DNA of 64,000 bases. It comes from Mongoliimonas terrestris (lineage in GTDB: Bacteria > Pseudomonadota > Alphaproteobacteria > Rhizobiales > Pleomorphomonadaceae). Made by a program: the position numbers and the translations under genes. The notes beneath the pieces were generated by a model. It searched no databases. It saw nothing but the letters and a program-made list of their open reading frames with translations, and was not told the origin of the DNA. Each line of letters starts with the position of its first letter. The first letter of the stretch is position 1. The DNA is taken from positions 124,001 through 188,000 of the forward strand of contig NZ_MSIG01000001.1 in the NCBI RefSeq assembly GCF_001927285.1, written 5' to 3'. This document shows, one piece after another, positions 1 to 8,773 of the stretch.

Positions 1-5
1 TCCAG

Positions 6-1148
6 GTGACGAACGATCGCACGGGACCGGTGGACGTCTACCTGACGCCGCCGGGCGCTCAGCCGCGCTACCTCCTGCGCATTCCCGAAAGAGAGGCCAA
101 GGTGGTGAAGGCCTCGCCGGGCGACACGCTGCAGGTCGCCGTCGACCGGCGGCCGGTGGAACGCTACGTCGCCACGGCCGCGCCGCTGCAGCGGCTGATC
201 ACCCGCGCGCCCGCGTCCCTCCCGCCGGCGACGGTCGGGTCCGCGGCCGGGGTCAAGCCGGTGACGACGCCGCCGTCGACGACCACGACGACCGTCCGGA
301 CCCCGCCCGCCACCACCACGACGGCCGTCGCGCCGCCGCCGCCCCCGCCGGTCGATCCGCAACAGGGGGCTCTGCCGGAGGGCTTCGCCTGGCAGGCCAG
401 CGGCGACAAGGACGCCAGGGGCGTGATCGTGGCGGCGCGGCTGGTGCTCGGCATACCGGAGACCGACGCCGTCCAGTTCCATGCGGACTGCGCCGTCGCA
501 TCGCCCGGCCGGGCGACCATGACGATCGCGGCCGACATGTCGGGGCGCAAGCAGGGCACGGCGACGGACATGAGGATCCTGGGGGACGGGTTCGACCGAC
601 GCTACAGGGCTCGGGTCTTGCGCGCGCCCGGAGGCGAGAGCATTGAGGGATATACGCTGTCCGCGCGGCTCGACGATCCCGTCTGGGCCTTGATGGCGGC
701 CAAGCTGGAGATCGGCTACGGCGAGGGCGACGACCTCCTGGCCCTGCCGCTGAAGGGGAGCTCGGGGCCGGTCCGGCGCTTCATCGCCGCGTGCACGGCG
801 CTCGGCCGCCCGGCCGTGGCGGCGGCCCCGCCGTCCGGCGGCGGTGAGCGGCGCGACAGCTGCACCCGCTTCGCCCGCGCACGGGCCGTGGCGAGCGACC
901 GCAAGCTCCCCGTGGTCTTCGTGAACCGCTCCGGCGCCTATCGCGTGGTGCACTGGGTCGACGAGAACGGCCAGGCGGTGCAGATCACCGGCCTCAATCC
1001 CGGCGAGGCCGCCCGTGTGATGGCCTGGGCCGGCCACCCCTTCCTGATGACGGACGGCCCCGGCAATTGCGTGGAGATCGCCATCATCCGGCCGGATACG
1101 CGCCAGGTGCGGCTGACGGCGCGCAATCGGGTTCAGGACCCGGAGTGA
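6..1148 (+). CDS. Hypothetical protein with C-terminal VHL-like beta domain (5' end may lie outside window)
   Basis: The frame opens with GTG at base 6 and is open to the window edge, so the true start may be upstream. The 380-residue product has three parts. An N-terminal stretch of about 70 residues contains a short beta-rich segment (VDVYLTPPG). A low-complexity Pro/Thr linker spans about residues 82-118 with runs of T and P. A globular part follows, with a Cys pair at about 160 and 261. The last ~75 residues read FVNRSGAYRVVHWVDENG, then PGEAARV, then HPFLMTD and GNCVEI, which matches the pattern of bacterial von Hippel-Lindau-type beta domains (FVNR, W-x-D-x-x-G, PG, HPW-x-x-TD). No membrane segment is visible. 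Function is unknown. The linker and Cys residues would suit an extracytoplasmic protein, but the N-terminus cannot be judged here. Confidence 0.75.
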   Translation: MTNDRTGPVDVYLTPPGAQPRYLLRIPEREAKVVKASPGDTLQVAVDRRPVERYVATAAPLQRLITRAPASLPPATVGSAAGVKPVTTPPSTTTTTVRTPPATTTTAVAPPPPPPVDPQQGALPEGFAWQASGDKDARGVIVAARLVLGIPETDAVQFHADCAVASPGRATMTIAADMSGRKQGTATDMRILGDGFDRRYRARVLRAPGGESIEGYTLSARLDDPVWALMAAKLEIGYGEGDDLLALPLKGSSGPVRRFIAACTALGRPAVAAAPPSGGGERRDSCTRFARARAVASDRKLPVVFVNRSGAYRVVHWVDENGQAVQITGLNPGEAARVMAWAGHPFLMTDGPGNCVEIAIIRPDTRQVRLTARNRVQDPE

Positions 1149-1522
1149 GCCCGCCATCGGCGGCCCTCACCTGAACCGGACACGCGCAAGACGGCCTGGC
1201 AACACCGCCCGGCCGCGCCGCCTGGGCGACGGGCTCGGGGCGGTCCCGGGCGGTCGAGGGCGTCCACGCATCATACCAGGCCCGAACGGGCGCCGGCCGG
1301 TCAGGTCGAAACGCGCGTGAAGGTCCGGCGAGTCCGACCGTCACGAGCCGGGTATCGGACGCCGACACCGCCCCTCACTCGGTCGACCCATATGTTTCGT
1401 GGAATGTTTATTGCTACGCCGACGCTGCATCGGACCGGAGCGACAGGGTGGTGCCGGGCGGCGTCGCTGCGGGTGTCCGATGGTGACGACGGTCCCATGT
1501 CGATGCGTGGTCGGGGGGAAGC
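1149..1522. other. Intergenic region before glsA
   Basis: 374 bp without a convincing gene. It holds the first copy of a REP-like repeat (1271-1360). An AT-richer patch around 1388-1420 is a plausible promoter region for the glutaminase operon, but I could not fix -35 and -10 boxes. A purine-rich GGGGGGAAGC precedes the ATG at 1523. Confidence 0.5.
1271..1360. repeat. REP-like interspersed repeat, copy A
   Basis: This stretch shares an ordered series of blocks with 25858-25990: TCATACC, GCCCGAACGGGCG, CGGCCGGTCAGG, AAGGTCCG, ACGAG and GGTATC. Copy A lacks the first hairpin insert of copy B. Its second hairpin (about 1315-1346, arms CGTGAAGGTC and GACCGTCACG with mismatches) has diverged in sequence but keeps pairing. 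It sits between two genes on the plus strand. Confidence 0.6.
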
Positions 1523-2524
1523 ATGGATCAAGCCGCTGCCGAAGTCGGGCATGAGATAGATCGCGTCCTGATCGACATCCACACCCATGTGAGCCGGAAC
1601 ACCGAAGGCACGATCGCCGACTACATCCCGGAGATCGCCTCGGTCGATCCGGAGCCGTTCGGACTGGCCATCACCACGGCGGCGGGAACTCTGCACGAGA
1701 TCGGCGACACCGAGACGACCTTCACCATCCAATCCGTCTCCAAGGCCGTCACCTACTGCATCGCGCTCGAAACGGCCGGTCGCGCGACCGTCCTGGAGCG
1801 TGTGGGCGTCGAGCCGAGCGGCGACCCTTTCAACGCCATCGAGTTGGATCCGGCGTCGCGCCGCCCGTACAATCCGATGGTCAACGCCGGGGCGATCACG
1901 GTCGCCGGCATTCTTCGCGACGTGTACGGCGCCGACGAGGCGTTCCAGGTGGTGCTCGACCGTCTCTCCGAGGCGGCGGGACGGCCGCTGGAGATGGACG
2001 AGGCCGTCTACCGATCGGAGGCGGCGACCGGCCACCGCAACCGGGCGATCGGCCATCTGCTCGTCAGCGCCGGAGCGCTCCGCGAGCCCATGGAGCCGGC
2101 GCTCGACCTCTATTTCCGCCAGTGCTCGATCCGCGTCACCGCACGGGATCTCTCCCGGATCGGCGCGACCGTGGCCAACATGGGCGAGCATCCGGTCAGC
2201 GGCCGCCAGGTGTTCGACGTCGGGCCTGTCCGCGACACGCTGGCGGTGATGTTCTCCTGCGGCATGTACGACTACTCGGGAAACTGGGCCTACGATGTGG
2301 GCGTGCCGGCAAAGAGCGGCGTCGGCGGCGGCATCATGGGTGTCGTCAACCGGCAACTGGGCGTCGGCACCTATTCGCCGCGCCTCGACCGCAACGGCAA
2401 CTCGGTGCGCGGCGTCGAGGCGTTCCGGCGCCTGTCGGCCGAACTCGGCCTCCACGCCTTCGACATGACCAATCCGGGGTCCGCCTTGATAGGCTCGTTC
2501 TTCACCGGTTCCGGCCGGACATGA
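1523..2524 (+). CDS. glsA: Glutaminase (serine-dependent, GlsA family)
   Basis: Hydrolyses L-glutamine to glutamate and ammonia in the cytoplasm. The 333-residue product is slightly longer than the usual ~310. The beta-lactamase-like catalytic motif S-x-x-K is present in FTIQSVSKA near residue 73, with NPMVNAGAI further on and the conserved C-terminal block GVPAKSGVGGGIMGV. The ATG at 1523 follows a GGGGGGAAGC ribosome site. The stop codon overlaps the ATG of the STAS gene (ATGA), so translation is probably coupled. Some glutaminases carry a fused C-terminal STAS domain; here the two parts are separate, adjacent genes. Confidence 0.93.
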   Translation: MDQAAAEVGHEIDRVLIDIHTHVSRNTEGTIADYIPEIASVDPEPFGLAITTAAGTLHEIGDTETTFTIQSVSKAVTYCIALETAGRATVLERVGVEPSGDPFNAIELDPASRRPYNPMVNAGAITVAGILRDVYGADEAFQVVLDRLSEAAGRPLEMDEAVYRSEAATGHRNRAIGHLLVSAGALREPMEPALDLYFRQCSIRVTARDLSRIGATVANMGEHPVSGRQVFDVGPVRDTLAVMFSCGMYDYSGNWAYDVGVPAKSGVGGGIMGVVNRQLGVGTYSPRLDRNGNSVRGVEAFRRLSAELGLHAFDMTNPGSALIGSFFTGSGRT

Positions 2525-2883
2525 CGCATCACCCACGAGGGATTTCGGCCTTGCAGATCGTAGAGCGCCATCACAACGCCGTCCTGGTGATCCGTCCGAC
2601 CGGGCGCCTGGACAGCAGCAACGCGCCCCTTCTCGACCAGCACCTGTCGGCGACCATCGACCGCGGCGATACGATCTTCGTCATCGACCTGTCCACGCTC
2701 GACTACATCAGCAGCATCGGTCTGTCTGTTCTCCTGTCGGCGGCCAAGAAGGTGAAGCGGGCCGAGGGGCGCGTCGCGCTCGCCGCGTTGAACGAGCGGG
2801 TGCGGACGGTCATGGAGATCAGCGGCTTCATCCGCATCTTCGATATCTACCCGAGCGTGGAGGCGGCGACGGTCTCCCCATGA
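2521..2883 (+). CDS. STAS-domain anti-sigma factor antagonist (RsbV-like)
   Basis: A 120-residue single-domain protein. The start is the ATG at 2521, which overlaps the glsA stop by 4 nt; the frame is open further upstream but that part is a shadow of glsA. The STAS signature is clear: VIDLSTLDYISSIGLSVLL, in which a serine of the ISSIG segment is the expected phosphorylation site of the RsbV/SpoIIAA family. The gene overlaps the following anti-sigma kinase gene by 4 nt (ATGA). In known partner-switching systems the unphosphorylated antagonist binds the kinase and frees its target. The target here could be a sigma factor or another protein, and none is encoded next to it. Confidence 0.9.
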   Translation: MTHHPRGISALQIVERHHNAVLVIRPTGRLDSSNAPLLDQHLSATIDRGDTIFVIDLSTLDYISSIGLSVLLSAAKKVKRAEGRVALAALNERVRTVMEISGFIRIFDIYPSVEAATVSP

Positions 2884-3341
2884 GGCGCCCGACGAAAGGG
2901 ACTGCCCGGCCAATGAGCACGACCTGCCTGGAAATCGCGCTCGTCGCCGATCAGCCCGGCCTGGCGGCGGCCCTGGACCGGCTCGATCGGTTCGCGGGCG
3001 CGGCGGGCCTTTCCGAGGACGCCGCCTTCAGGATCCGTCTTGCCGTCGACGAACTCGTCAACAATGTCATCGACCACGGCTACGGCGAGGGGGCGCCGGG
3101 GGAGGTGCGGATCCGCCTTGAGGCCGAGGCGAGCCGGGTGACGCTGGCGCTCTCCGACAACGCCCCCCTGTTCGACCCCTTCACCCTCCAGCCCCCCGAC
3201 GTGGAGGAAAGCCTGGAGACCCGCCCGCTCGGCGGCCTCGGCGTTCACCTCGTGCGCAACCTGATGACCGAGGCGCGCTATCGCGTGGTGGACGGCCGCA
3301 ACCATGTCCTGCTGGTCCTCGACCGCGAGGCGTCCGGATGA
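2880..3341 (+). CDS. ATP-binding anti-sigma factor / serine kinase (RsbW-like HATPase)
   Basis: 153 residues from the ATG at 2880; a second in-frame ATG at 2913 is an alternative start. The GHKL N-box is visible as RLAVDELVNNVIDHGYG (about residues 53-70), and the C-terminal glycine-rich lid as LGGLGVHLVRNLM, as in RsbW/SpoIIAB proteins. It should phosphorylate the STAS protein encoded immediately upstream and sequester a regulatory partner. It overlaps both neighbours by 4 nt, so the antagonist, kinase and phosphatase are likely made in fixed proportion. Confidence 0.9.
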   Translation: MRRPTKGTARPMSTTCLEIALVADQPGLAAALDRLDRFAGAAGLSEDAAFRIRLAVDELVNNVIDHGYGEGAPGEVRIRLEAEASRVTLALSDNAPLFDPFTLQPPDVEESLETRPLGGLGVHLVRNLMTEARYRVVDGRNHVLLVLDREASG

Positions 3342-4510
3342 CCATCTTCGCCGCCCATATCCTCGTCGTGGACGACGTGGAGGACAACCGGACCATCCTG
3401 TTCCGCCGCCTGCAGCGGCTCGGCTACTTCAACCTCAGCGAGGCGGCGGACGGCGTGGCGGCGCTCGAGCACGTGCTCACCCACCGCCCCGATCTGGTGC
3501 TCCTCGACGTCATGATGCCGAAGATGAACGGCATCGAGGTCCTTGAGGCCATCCGGGCCGCCGACCTGTTGGAAGAGACCGCGGTCGTCATGATCTCCGC
3601 CGCGAGCGAGACCGAGACCGTCGTCCGCTGCCTGGACCTCGGGGCGGAGGACTATCTGCCGAAGCCGTTCAACCCGTCGGTTCTGCGCGCACGCATCGGT
3701 TCGGTTCTGGAGAAGAAGACGCTGCGGGCGGAAGTCCGCCGCCAACTGGACCGGCTGGAACGGGAGCTGGAGATCGCAAGGCGCCAGCAACTCGCCATGG
3801 TGACCTCGGATTTCGACACGGTCGGCGCCCGGTTCGACGTGTTCGCCGCCATGATCCCGGCTGAGGAGGTGGGGGGCGACCTCTACGATTTCTTCGAGGT
3901 CGAGCCGGGGATCGTCATGGTGGCGATCGGCGACGTGTCCGGCAAGGGCATCCCGGCGGCGCTCTTCATGGCGCGGGCGCGCAGCCTGCTGCGGGCCGGC
4001 GTCCTCCAGTTCCGCGATCTCGCCGGCCGCATGCCGCGGCCGTCCGAGGTGATGGCGCTCCTCAACGAGGAGCTCTGCAAGAACAACGAGTCGAGCCTTT
4101 TCCTCACGCTCCTGGTCGGCTTCGCGTCGGTCGCGGAGGATCGCTTCACCTTCGCCAACGCCGGGCATCTGCCACCGGTGCGGCTGCAGGGTGAAGGCGC
4201 CTGCGCGGTGGTCCACCCGGCCGATCCCCCCGTCGGCGTCCTCGCCGACATGGTGTTCACCGACCACGCCTTCGACTTCAAGGCCGGGGACGGCCTGGTG
4301 CTCGTCACCGACGGCGTCGTGGAGGCGGAGGACACGGCCGGCGCGATGTATGGCACCGCCCGCTTTCTCGCCGCCTGCACCGCCGGCCTCGACGACGGGT
4401 CGGCGCGCCGGATCGGCGATCGCCTGATGGCGGATGTGGTCGCCCATGTGGGCGACGCCAAGGCGTTCGACGACCTGACCCTCCTGGTCCTCTGCCGCCG
4501 GCCTTCCTGA
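3338..4510 (+). CDS. Response regulator with PP2C-type (SpoIIE/RsbU) phosphatase output
   Basis: 390 residues. An N-terminal receiver domain (about 5-125) has the acidic pair VVDDVED, the phospho-acceptor Asp in LLDVMMP near residue 57 and the Lys of PKPFNP. A short coiled segment rich in R, E and L (about 125-155) leads into a PP2C SpoIIE domain (about 165-388) with EEVGGDLYDFF, IGDVSGKGIPAALFM and LVLVTDGVVEAED, supplying the metal-binding Asp residues. It probably dephosphorylates the STAS protein of the same operon when its receiver is phosphorylated. Convergent with the lone receiver gene at 4517, only 6 bp away; the phosphorelay encoded there is the obvious candidate input. Confidence 0.92.
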   Translation: MTIFAAHILVVDDVEDNRTILFRRLQRLGYFNLSEAADGVAALEHVLTHRPDLVLLDVMMPKMNGIEVLEAIRAADLLEETAVVMISAASETETVVRCLDLGAEDYLPKPFNPSVLRARIGSVLEKKTLRAEVRRQLDRLERELEIARRQQLAMVTSDFDTVGARFDVFAAMIPAEEVGGDLYDFFEVEPGIVMVAIGDVSGKGIPAALFMARARSLLRAGVLQFRDLAGRMPRPSEVMALLNEELCKNNESSLFLTLLVGFASVAEDRFTFANAGHLPPVRLQGEGACAVVHPADPPVGVLADMVFTDHAFDFKAGDGLVLVTDGVVEAEDTAGAMYGTARFLAACTAGLDDGSARRIGDRLMADVVAHVGDAKAFDDLTLLVLCRRPS

Positions 4511-4516
4511 ACCGCG

Positions 4517-4891
4517 TCAGCGCGGCCGGGCGAGCAGGACGTCGATCTTGCCGAGAAGCCGGGGAAGGTCCACCGGCTTGGTGTCGAAGTCGTCGCAGCC
4601 CGCGTCGAGGGCGCGCTCGCGCTCGCCGAGCATCGCGTGAGCGGTGAGGGCGATGATCGGCAGGGTCCGGCCGTCCGGCGTCGCCCGGATCCGGCGCGTC
4701 GCCTCCCAGCCGTCGATCCCCGGCAGGCTGAGGTCCATCAGCACCAGGTCCGGCCTTTCCGCGGCGGTTCTGGTCACCGCCTCCAGGCCGTCGACCGCCA
4801 TGGTCACCACGTGGCCGGCCCGGGTCAGGCGGCGGGACAGCATGTCCCGGTTGAGGTCGTTGTCTTCCACGAGCAGGATCGACGCCATCAT
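4517..4891 (-). CDS. Single-domain response regulator (CheY/DivK-like)
   Basis: A 124-residue lone receiver: ILLVEDND acidic cluster, Asp in VLMDLSLPGIDG near residue 54, Thr/Ala in IALTAHAM and Lys in FDTKPVD. It has no output domain. Its ATG (4891) overlaps the stop of the hybrid kinase gene by 4 nt, so it is the last gene of a minus-strand operon (8445 to 4517). It is the likely diffusible relay from that kinase, possibly towards the PP2C response regulator that ends 6 bp away on the other strand. Confidence 0.9.
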   Translation of the reverse strand: MMASILLVEDNDLNRDMLSRRLTRAGHVVTMAVDGLEAVTRTAAERPDLVLMDLSLPGIDGWEATRRIRATPDGRTLPIIALTAHAMLGERERALDAGCDDFDTKPVDLPRLLGKIDVLLARPR

Positions 4892-7632
4892 CGCCTCCCC
4901 GGTTCGCCCGCGCCCTGCGCCGGGCCCGAGATCCAGTTGATGGCCCGGGTGATGTCGAGCTGCGGATCGCCCCGCTTCGTCACCACGCCCTGGGCCGCCG
5001 CGCCGAGCCGGGCGCGGTCGCTGTCCGTCAGGTCGCGCGCGGTGACGACGACCACCGGAACCGACCGCCAGTCGGGGTTGAGGCGCATCCGTTCCAGGAA
5101 CTCGAACCCGTTCATCTCCGGCATGGATAGGTCCAGCACCACCACGTCCGGGGTCGGATGGGCCGCCAGGCGTTCGAGCGCCTCATGGCCGTTACCCGCC
5201 GCCTGCACGACCATGCCGAGGGCCTCGGCCTGGCGCAGCATCAGCGTGCGCGCCGCCGCGTCGTCCTCCACGATGAGGATCCGCAGCTGGTCCGACCCGT
5301 GGGTTGCCGCGATGGTGCGTTGGACGGCTTCGATCAGGTCGTCCCGGTCGAGCGGCTTGGTCAGCATGGCGGCCGCCCCGAGCGAGAAGGCGAGGGACTT
5401 CTCGTCGGTGATGGACACGATCACGACCGGAATGGCGGCAAGGTCCGGATCCTTCTTCAGCGCGACCAGCACCGACCAGCCATCCACGTGCGGCATCATG
5501 ATGTCGAGCGTGATGGCGTCCGGACGGTGTTCGCGGGCAAGGTCCAGCGCTTCGGCGCCGGATCCGGCATAGAGCGGCGCGTATCCCGCCCGAACGAGGT
5601 GGCTCCCGATGATGTGGCGGGTCTGCGCGTCGTCGTCGACCACCAGCACCTTCTGGCCGCCCGTTCGCCCGGGCGGCGGTTCGGAAGCCGAGAGGTCCGG
5701 CGCTTCCGGCTGCGAGGCCGGCGGGGCGGCGGGGCGGGCGCCCACCGCCGGCAGGGTCAGCAGGAAGGTGGAGCCGACGCCGGGTGAACTCGTGGCGGTC
5801 AGGTCGCCGCCGAGCGTGCGGGCGAAGCTGCGGCTGATCGCAAGCCCCAGCCCGGTGCCGCCGAACCGGCGGGTGGTGGAGCTGTCGGCTTGGGAGAAGG
5901 CCTGGAACAGGCGACCCAACTGCTCCTCGGTCATGCCCATCCCGGTGTCGGCGATCCAGATCGACAGGGTGTGGTCGCCTCCCTTGCCGGTGATGCCGGC
6001 GGTCAGGGTGATCGTGCCGTCCTCGGTGAACTTGGCGGCATTGCTGACGAGGTTGAGCACGATCTGCTTCAGCTTGGTGTAGTCGGTCTCGATGGTGCCC
6101 ATGTCGTCGGGCATGTCGATCCGGAACCGGTTCCGGTTCTTGGCCGCCAGCGGCAGCACCAGCGTCTCCACGTCCCTGACGAGGGCGCGGACATCGACCG
6201 GCTCCAGGAAGACGTCCATCCGACCGGCCTCGATCTTGGAAAGGTCCAGGATGTCGTTGATCACCCGCAGAAGGTGCTGACCCGCCCCCTCGATCCGCTT
6301 CAGGTCCGGCACCAGGTCGGTCTGACCGGCATCTTCGGCGTCCTGCAGCAGGAGCTGGCTGTAGCCGATGATCGCGTTGAGAGGGGTGCGCAGTTCATGG
6401 CTCATGTTGGCGAGGAACTCGGACTTCACCTGGGTGGCCCGAATGGCGGCCTCCCGCGCGTCCTCCAGTTCGATCTCGCGGCGGCGCGTCTCCGTCACGT
6501 CGGTGTAGACGGCCACGATGCCGCCTTCCCGGGTGCGCCGCTCCTGGACCTCCACCCATCGGCCGTTGGGAAAGAGCTCCAACAGGCTCTCCGGCCGGCC
6601 GCGGCGCTCCAGGCGGCCGTCGATCCAGGCCCGCCTCTCCTCGTCCGAGAGGCCCCGGACATCCGCCGCGGCGTTGAGGATGGCCCGGAACGGAACCCCC
6701 GGCTCCAGCACGGCTGCCAGCGCGGGCTGCAGGGCCCGGTAGTTGGAGTTGATCAGTTGCAGGCGTTCCTGAGCGTCGTAGAGCGCGAAGCCCTGGTTGA
6801 TGCTCTCGATGGCATCGAGCAGCCGGTGCTGCTGGTCTTCCGCCTCCCGCGCAAGCCGCGCCCGTTCCCGCATGCTCTCCGACAAGAGCACCAGGGCGTC
6901 CCGGACCCTGCCGAGTTCGTCCCGGGAGCGCGGCGGCAGCACCACGTCGCCCGCCCCGACCGAAATGTCGCCGATGGCGGTGACCAGCCGGTTCAGCGGC
7001 TTGAGGATGGAGCCAAGGATGAGGAAGGTCAGAAGGCCGCCCGTGACCACGGCGACACCCGTGACGATCTGCGAAACCTCCGTGCCGTCGCTGAACTCGG
7101 TGAGGACGTCGAGGCGCGCCTCGGCCGCCTCGGCCTTCAAGGCGGTCTCCAAGGCGGAGATGGACGCGCGGGCCGCCACGCCGTGGGTGCGCGCCTCCGC
7201 GAAAAGGGCATTGCCGACGACGCGCTTGTCCTCCGTGTAGGCCTCCACCGCCTGCATGGCCGTGTCGTCGAACCGGACCACGCCGTCCCGGATCGCTTCG
7301 GCCTCGTCGGGCCGATCTCGGGCCAGTTCTTCGATGCCGTCGTCGAACCGCGCGCGGGCATCCTCGCCCTTCGCTTCCGACAAGGTGAGGAGGCTGACCG
7401 CAAGGTCCACCCGCCAGTAGCGCAGATCGTCGAAGGCCGTCCGCACACGGCTGACCACGTCGAGGAGCGCGGCGGTGCGCTCCGCCTCGGCGGTCGTCGC
7501 GGACGCCCGGTCGAGGGTGATGCGCAGGTAGGCGCTCGTGCCGGCCATGGCGAGGAGAAGAAGCGCCGAAAGGACGATGAGCCGGAACGCGATCGACGTG
7601 CGCCCGAGGAGCCCGAAGATGCCGGTGAGCAT
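4888..7632 (-). CDS. Membrane hybrid sensor histidine kinase with two C-terminal receivers
   Basis: 914 residues. TM1 lies at about 18-37 ([14 protein letters not shown]), followed by a periplasmic helical sensor region to about 185, TM2 at about 188-210, then HAMP and a PAS domain (about 270-390). HisKA has [13 protein letters not shown] with the His near residue 411. The HATPase has NAAKFT, DTGMGM and GGTGLGLAI. Two receivers follow, with Asp in TLDIMMP near 708 and VLDLSMP near 833. The gene starts 3 bp after the stop of the c-type heme protein gene and overlaps the lone receiver gene, giving a compact sensor-kinase-relay operon. Two receivers and no Hpt domain suggest that phosphotransfer to the separate receiver goes by the kinase itself or through an Hpt encoded elsewhere. 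Confidence 0.93.
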   Translation of the reverse strand: MLTGIFGLLGRTSIAFRLIVLSALLLLAMAGTSAYLRITLDRASATTAEAERTAALLDVVSRVRTAFDDLRYWRVDLAVSLLTLSEAKGEDARARFDDGIEELARDRPDEAEAIRDGVVRFDDTAMQAVEAYTEDKRVVGNALFAEARTHGVAARASISALETALKAEAAEARLDVLTEFSDGTEVSQIVTGVAVVTGGLLTFLILGSILKPLNRLVTAIGDISVGAGDVVLPPRSRDELGRVRDALVLLSESMRERARLAREAEDQQHRLLDAIESINQGFALYDAQERLQLINSNYRALQPALAAVLEPGVPFRAILNAAADVRGLSDEERRAWIDGRLERRGRPESLLELFPNGRWVEVQERRTREGGIVAVYTDVTETRRREIELEDAREAAIRATQVKSEFLANMSHELRTPLNAIIGYSQLLLQDAEDAGQTDLVPDLKRIEGAGQHLLRVINDILDLSKIEAGRMDVFLEPVDVRALVRDVETLVLPLAAKNRNRFRIDMPDDMGTIETDYTKLKQIVLNLVSNAAKFTEDGTITLTAGITGKGGDHTLSIWIADTGMGMTEEQLGRLFQAFSQADSSTTRRFGGTGLGLAISRSFARTLGGDLTATSSPGVGSTFLLTLPAVGARPAAPPASQPEAPDLSASEPPPGRTGGQKVLVVDDDAQTRHIIGSHLVRAGYAPLYAGSGAEALDLAREHRPDAITLDIMMPHVDGWSVLVALKKDPDLAAIPVVIVSITDEKSLAFSLGAAAMLTKPLDRDDLIEAVQRTIAATHGSDQLRILIVEDDAAARTLMLRQAEALGMVVQAAGNGHEALERLAAHPTPDVVVLDLSMPEMNGFEFLERMRLNPDWRSVPVVVVTARDLTDSDRARLGAAAQGVVTKRGDPQLDITRAINWISGPAQGAGEPGRR

Positions 7633-7635
7633 CGG

Positions 7636-8445
7636 TCAGTTCCGCGGTTCGAAGAGCGTGATGCTGATCACGCCGGCAAGGTCGTTCTCCGCCGCGCCTT
7701 CGCGCGGGTAGCCGGTGATGTCGATCGATCCCTTGGGCCCGCCGTGGCAGGAGAGACATGATGCTGCGTAATACTCCGGCACCGCCATGCGGAACGTCGG
7801 ACCTTCGGCGCCGGTGGCCGTCTCGAAGAAGGGCGCGCCGCGCGTCCAGGCCGGGTCGGCGAAGCGGTCGGCGATCACGGCGGTCTCCCACGGGTCGGGG
7901 CGGGACTTCCGGTTGCGCACCAGCGGCAGGGGTGCCGTCACCCGCATCGTCGCCTCGCCGGCGACCGACTGGGTGAAGGCTTCGCTGACAAGTCGGGCGA
8001 AGGTTGCCGGAATGAAGCCCTTGAAGCCGACCCCTTCCTGGTTGATGGACGGCTGCACCTCGTCCATCACCCGGCGGATGGCGTCGATCTCCGCGGTGAT
8101 CAGCTTGCCGAGCCGGGACTGTGGATCATAGGACGTCGGGTTCTCGCCGGTCTTCGTCTCGTAGGCGACGATCGCCTCCGCCACGACCCGATCGGCCGTC
8201 AGCTTCTTGTCGGCGATGGTCGGGTCGTTGATCGTCTCCTGGTTCCGCGAGATCACCGAACGTGCCGACTGCAGCATGGTGGCGAGGCGCGTGGCGATCA
8301 CATCGGGCTCCGCCTCGGCCGCACGGGCGGACGGCGCGAGGGAGAGCGCCGCGCCGAGGCCGAAAAGGCCGAGCGCGCCGGCCAGGAGCACCATGGGCAG
8401 TCGCTGCGTCCGAAACCGCCGGGCGACGTCTCGTCCTCGGATCAT
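7636..8445 (-). CDS. Periplasmic DUF3365 (Tll0287-like) protein with one c-type heme motif
   Basis: 269 residues. A basic N-terminus, a hydrophobic stretch MVLLAGALGLFGLGAAL and APSARA-A form a signal peptide. Near residue 230 a single CLSCHGG motif binds heme covalently (C-x-x-C-H). The blocks around it (PEYYAASCLSCHGGPKG, GYPREGA) match the DUF3365/Tll0287-like family, whose members are heme-based sensors or are fused to sensor kinases. The ATG at 8445 has a strong ribosome site (GGAGGGGC). It lies 3 bp upstream of the hybrid kinase gene, so it probably supplies a redox or gas-sensing input to that kinase. That pairing is inference from the operon. Confidence 0.88.
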   Translation of the reverse strand: MIRGRDVARRFRTQRLPMVLLAGALGLFGLGAALSLAPSARAAEAEPDVIATRLATMLQSARSVISRNQETINDPTIADKKLTADRVVAEAIVAYETKTGENPTSYDPQSRLGKLITAEIDAIRRVMDEVQPSINQEGVGFKGFIPATFARLVSEAFTQSVAGEATMRVTAPLPLVRNRKSRPDPWETAVIADRFADPAWTRGAPFFETATGAEGPTFRMAVPEYYAASCLSCHGGPKGSIDITGYPREGAAENDLAGVISITLFEPRN

Positions 8446-8773
8446 GATCCTGCCCCTCCCCCGGCGTCCTTGTCGTCGGCCACAGGCCGCTCACGGACGC
8501 TTCGGTTTGCGACAGCATCATATGCATTATTCCGACCATGTTGAGCAGGCCCAGCGCGCGCAACACGGACGAGCTGATGCCATGGGTTTTCAGGCACGCC
8601 GCGGCAACAAAGGCCGAGGTGGACCGCCCACCCATCGCATCGCTGCAAACGAGGCAGGCAGCCCTCGCCGAAACTGCTCATGCCTTAGGCAGGCTGTGCC
8701 TCGGGGGCGCCTGGATGCCGCATGTCGCCCTCCGCAACCCCGGAGAGCACGTCCCCTGGTCGCTGGTACCGGC
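8446..8773. other. Intergenic region, probable promoter of the heme-kinase operon
   Basis: 328 bp between two minus-strand genes. It is AT-richer around 8515-8540 (ATATGCATTATTC), a likely minus-strand promoter zone, but no clear box pair or terminator hairpin could be fixed. No small gene is convincing. Confidence 0.35.

Noticed and set aside
1383..1430. EcfG (general stress sigma) promoter before the glutaminase operon
   Set aside because: GGAAT occurs, but no CGTT lies at 16-18 bp, so the general stress promoter pattern is not met.
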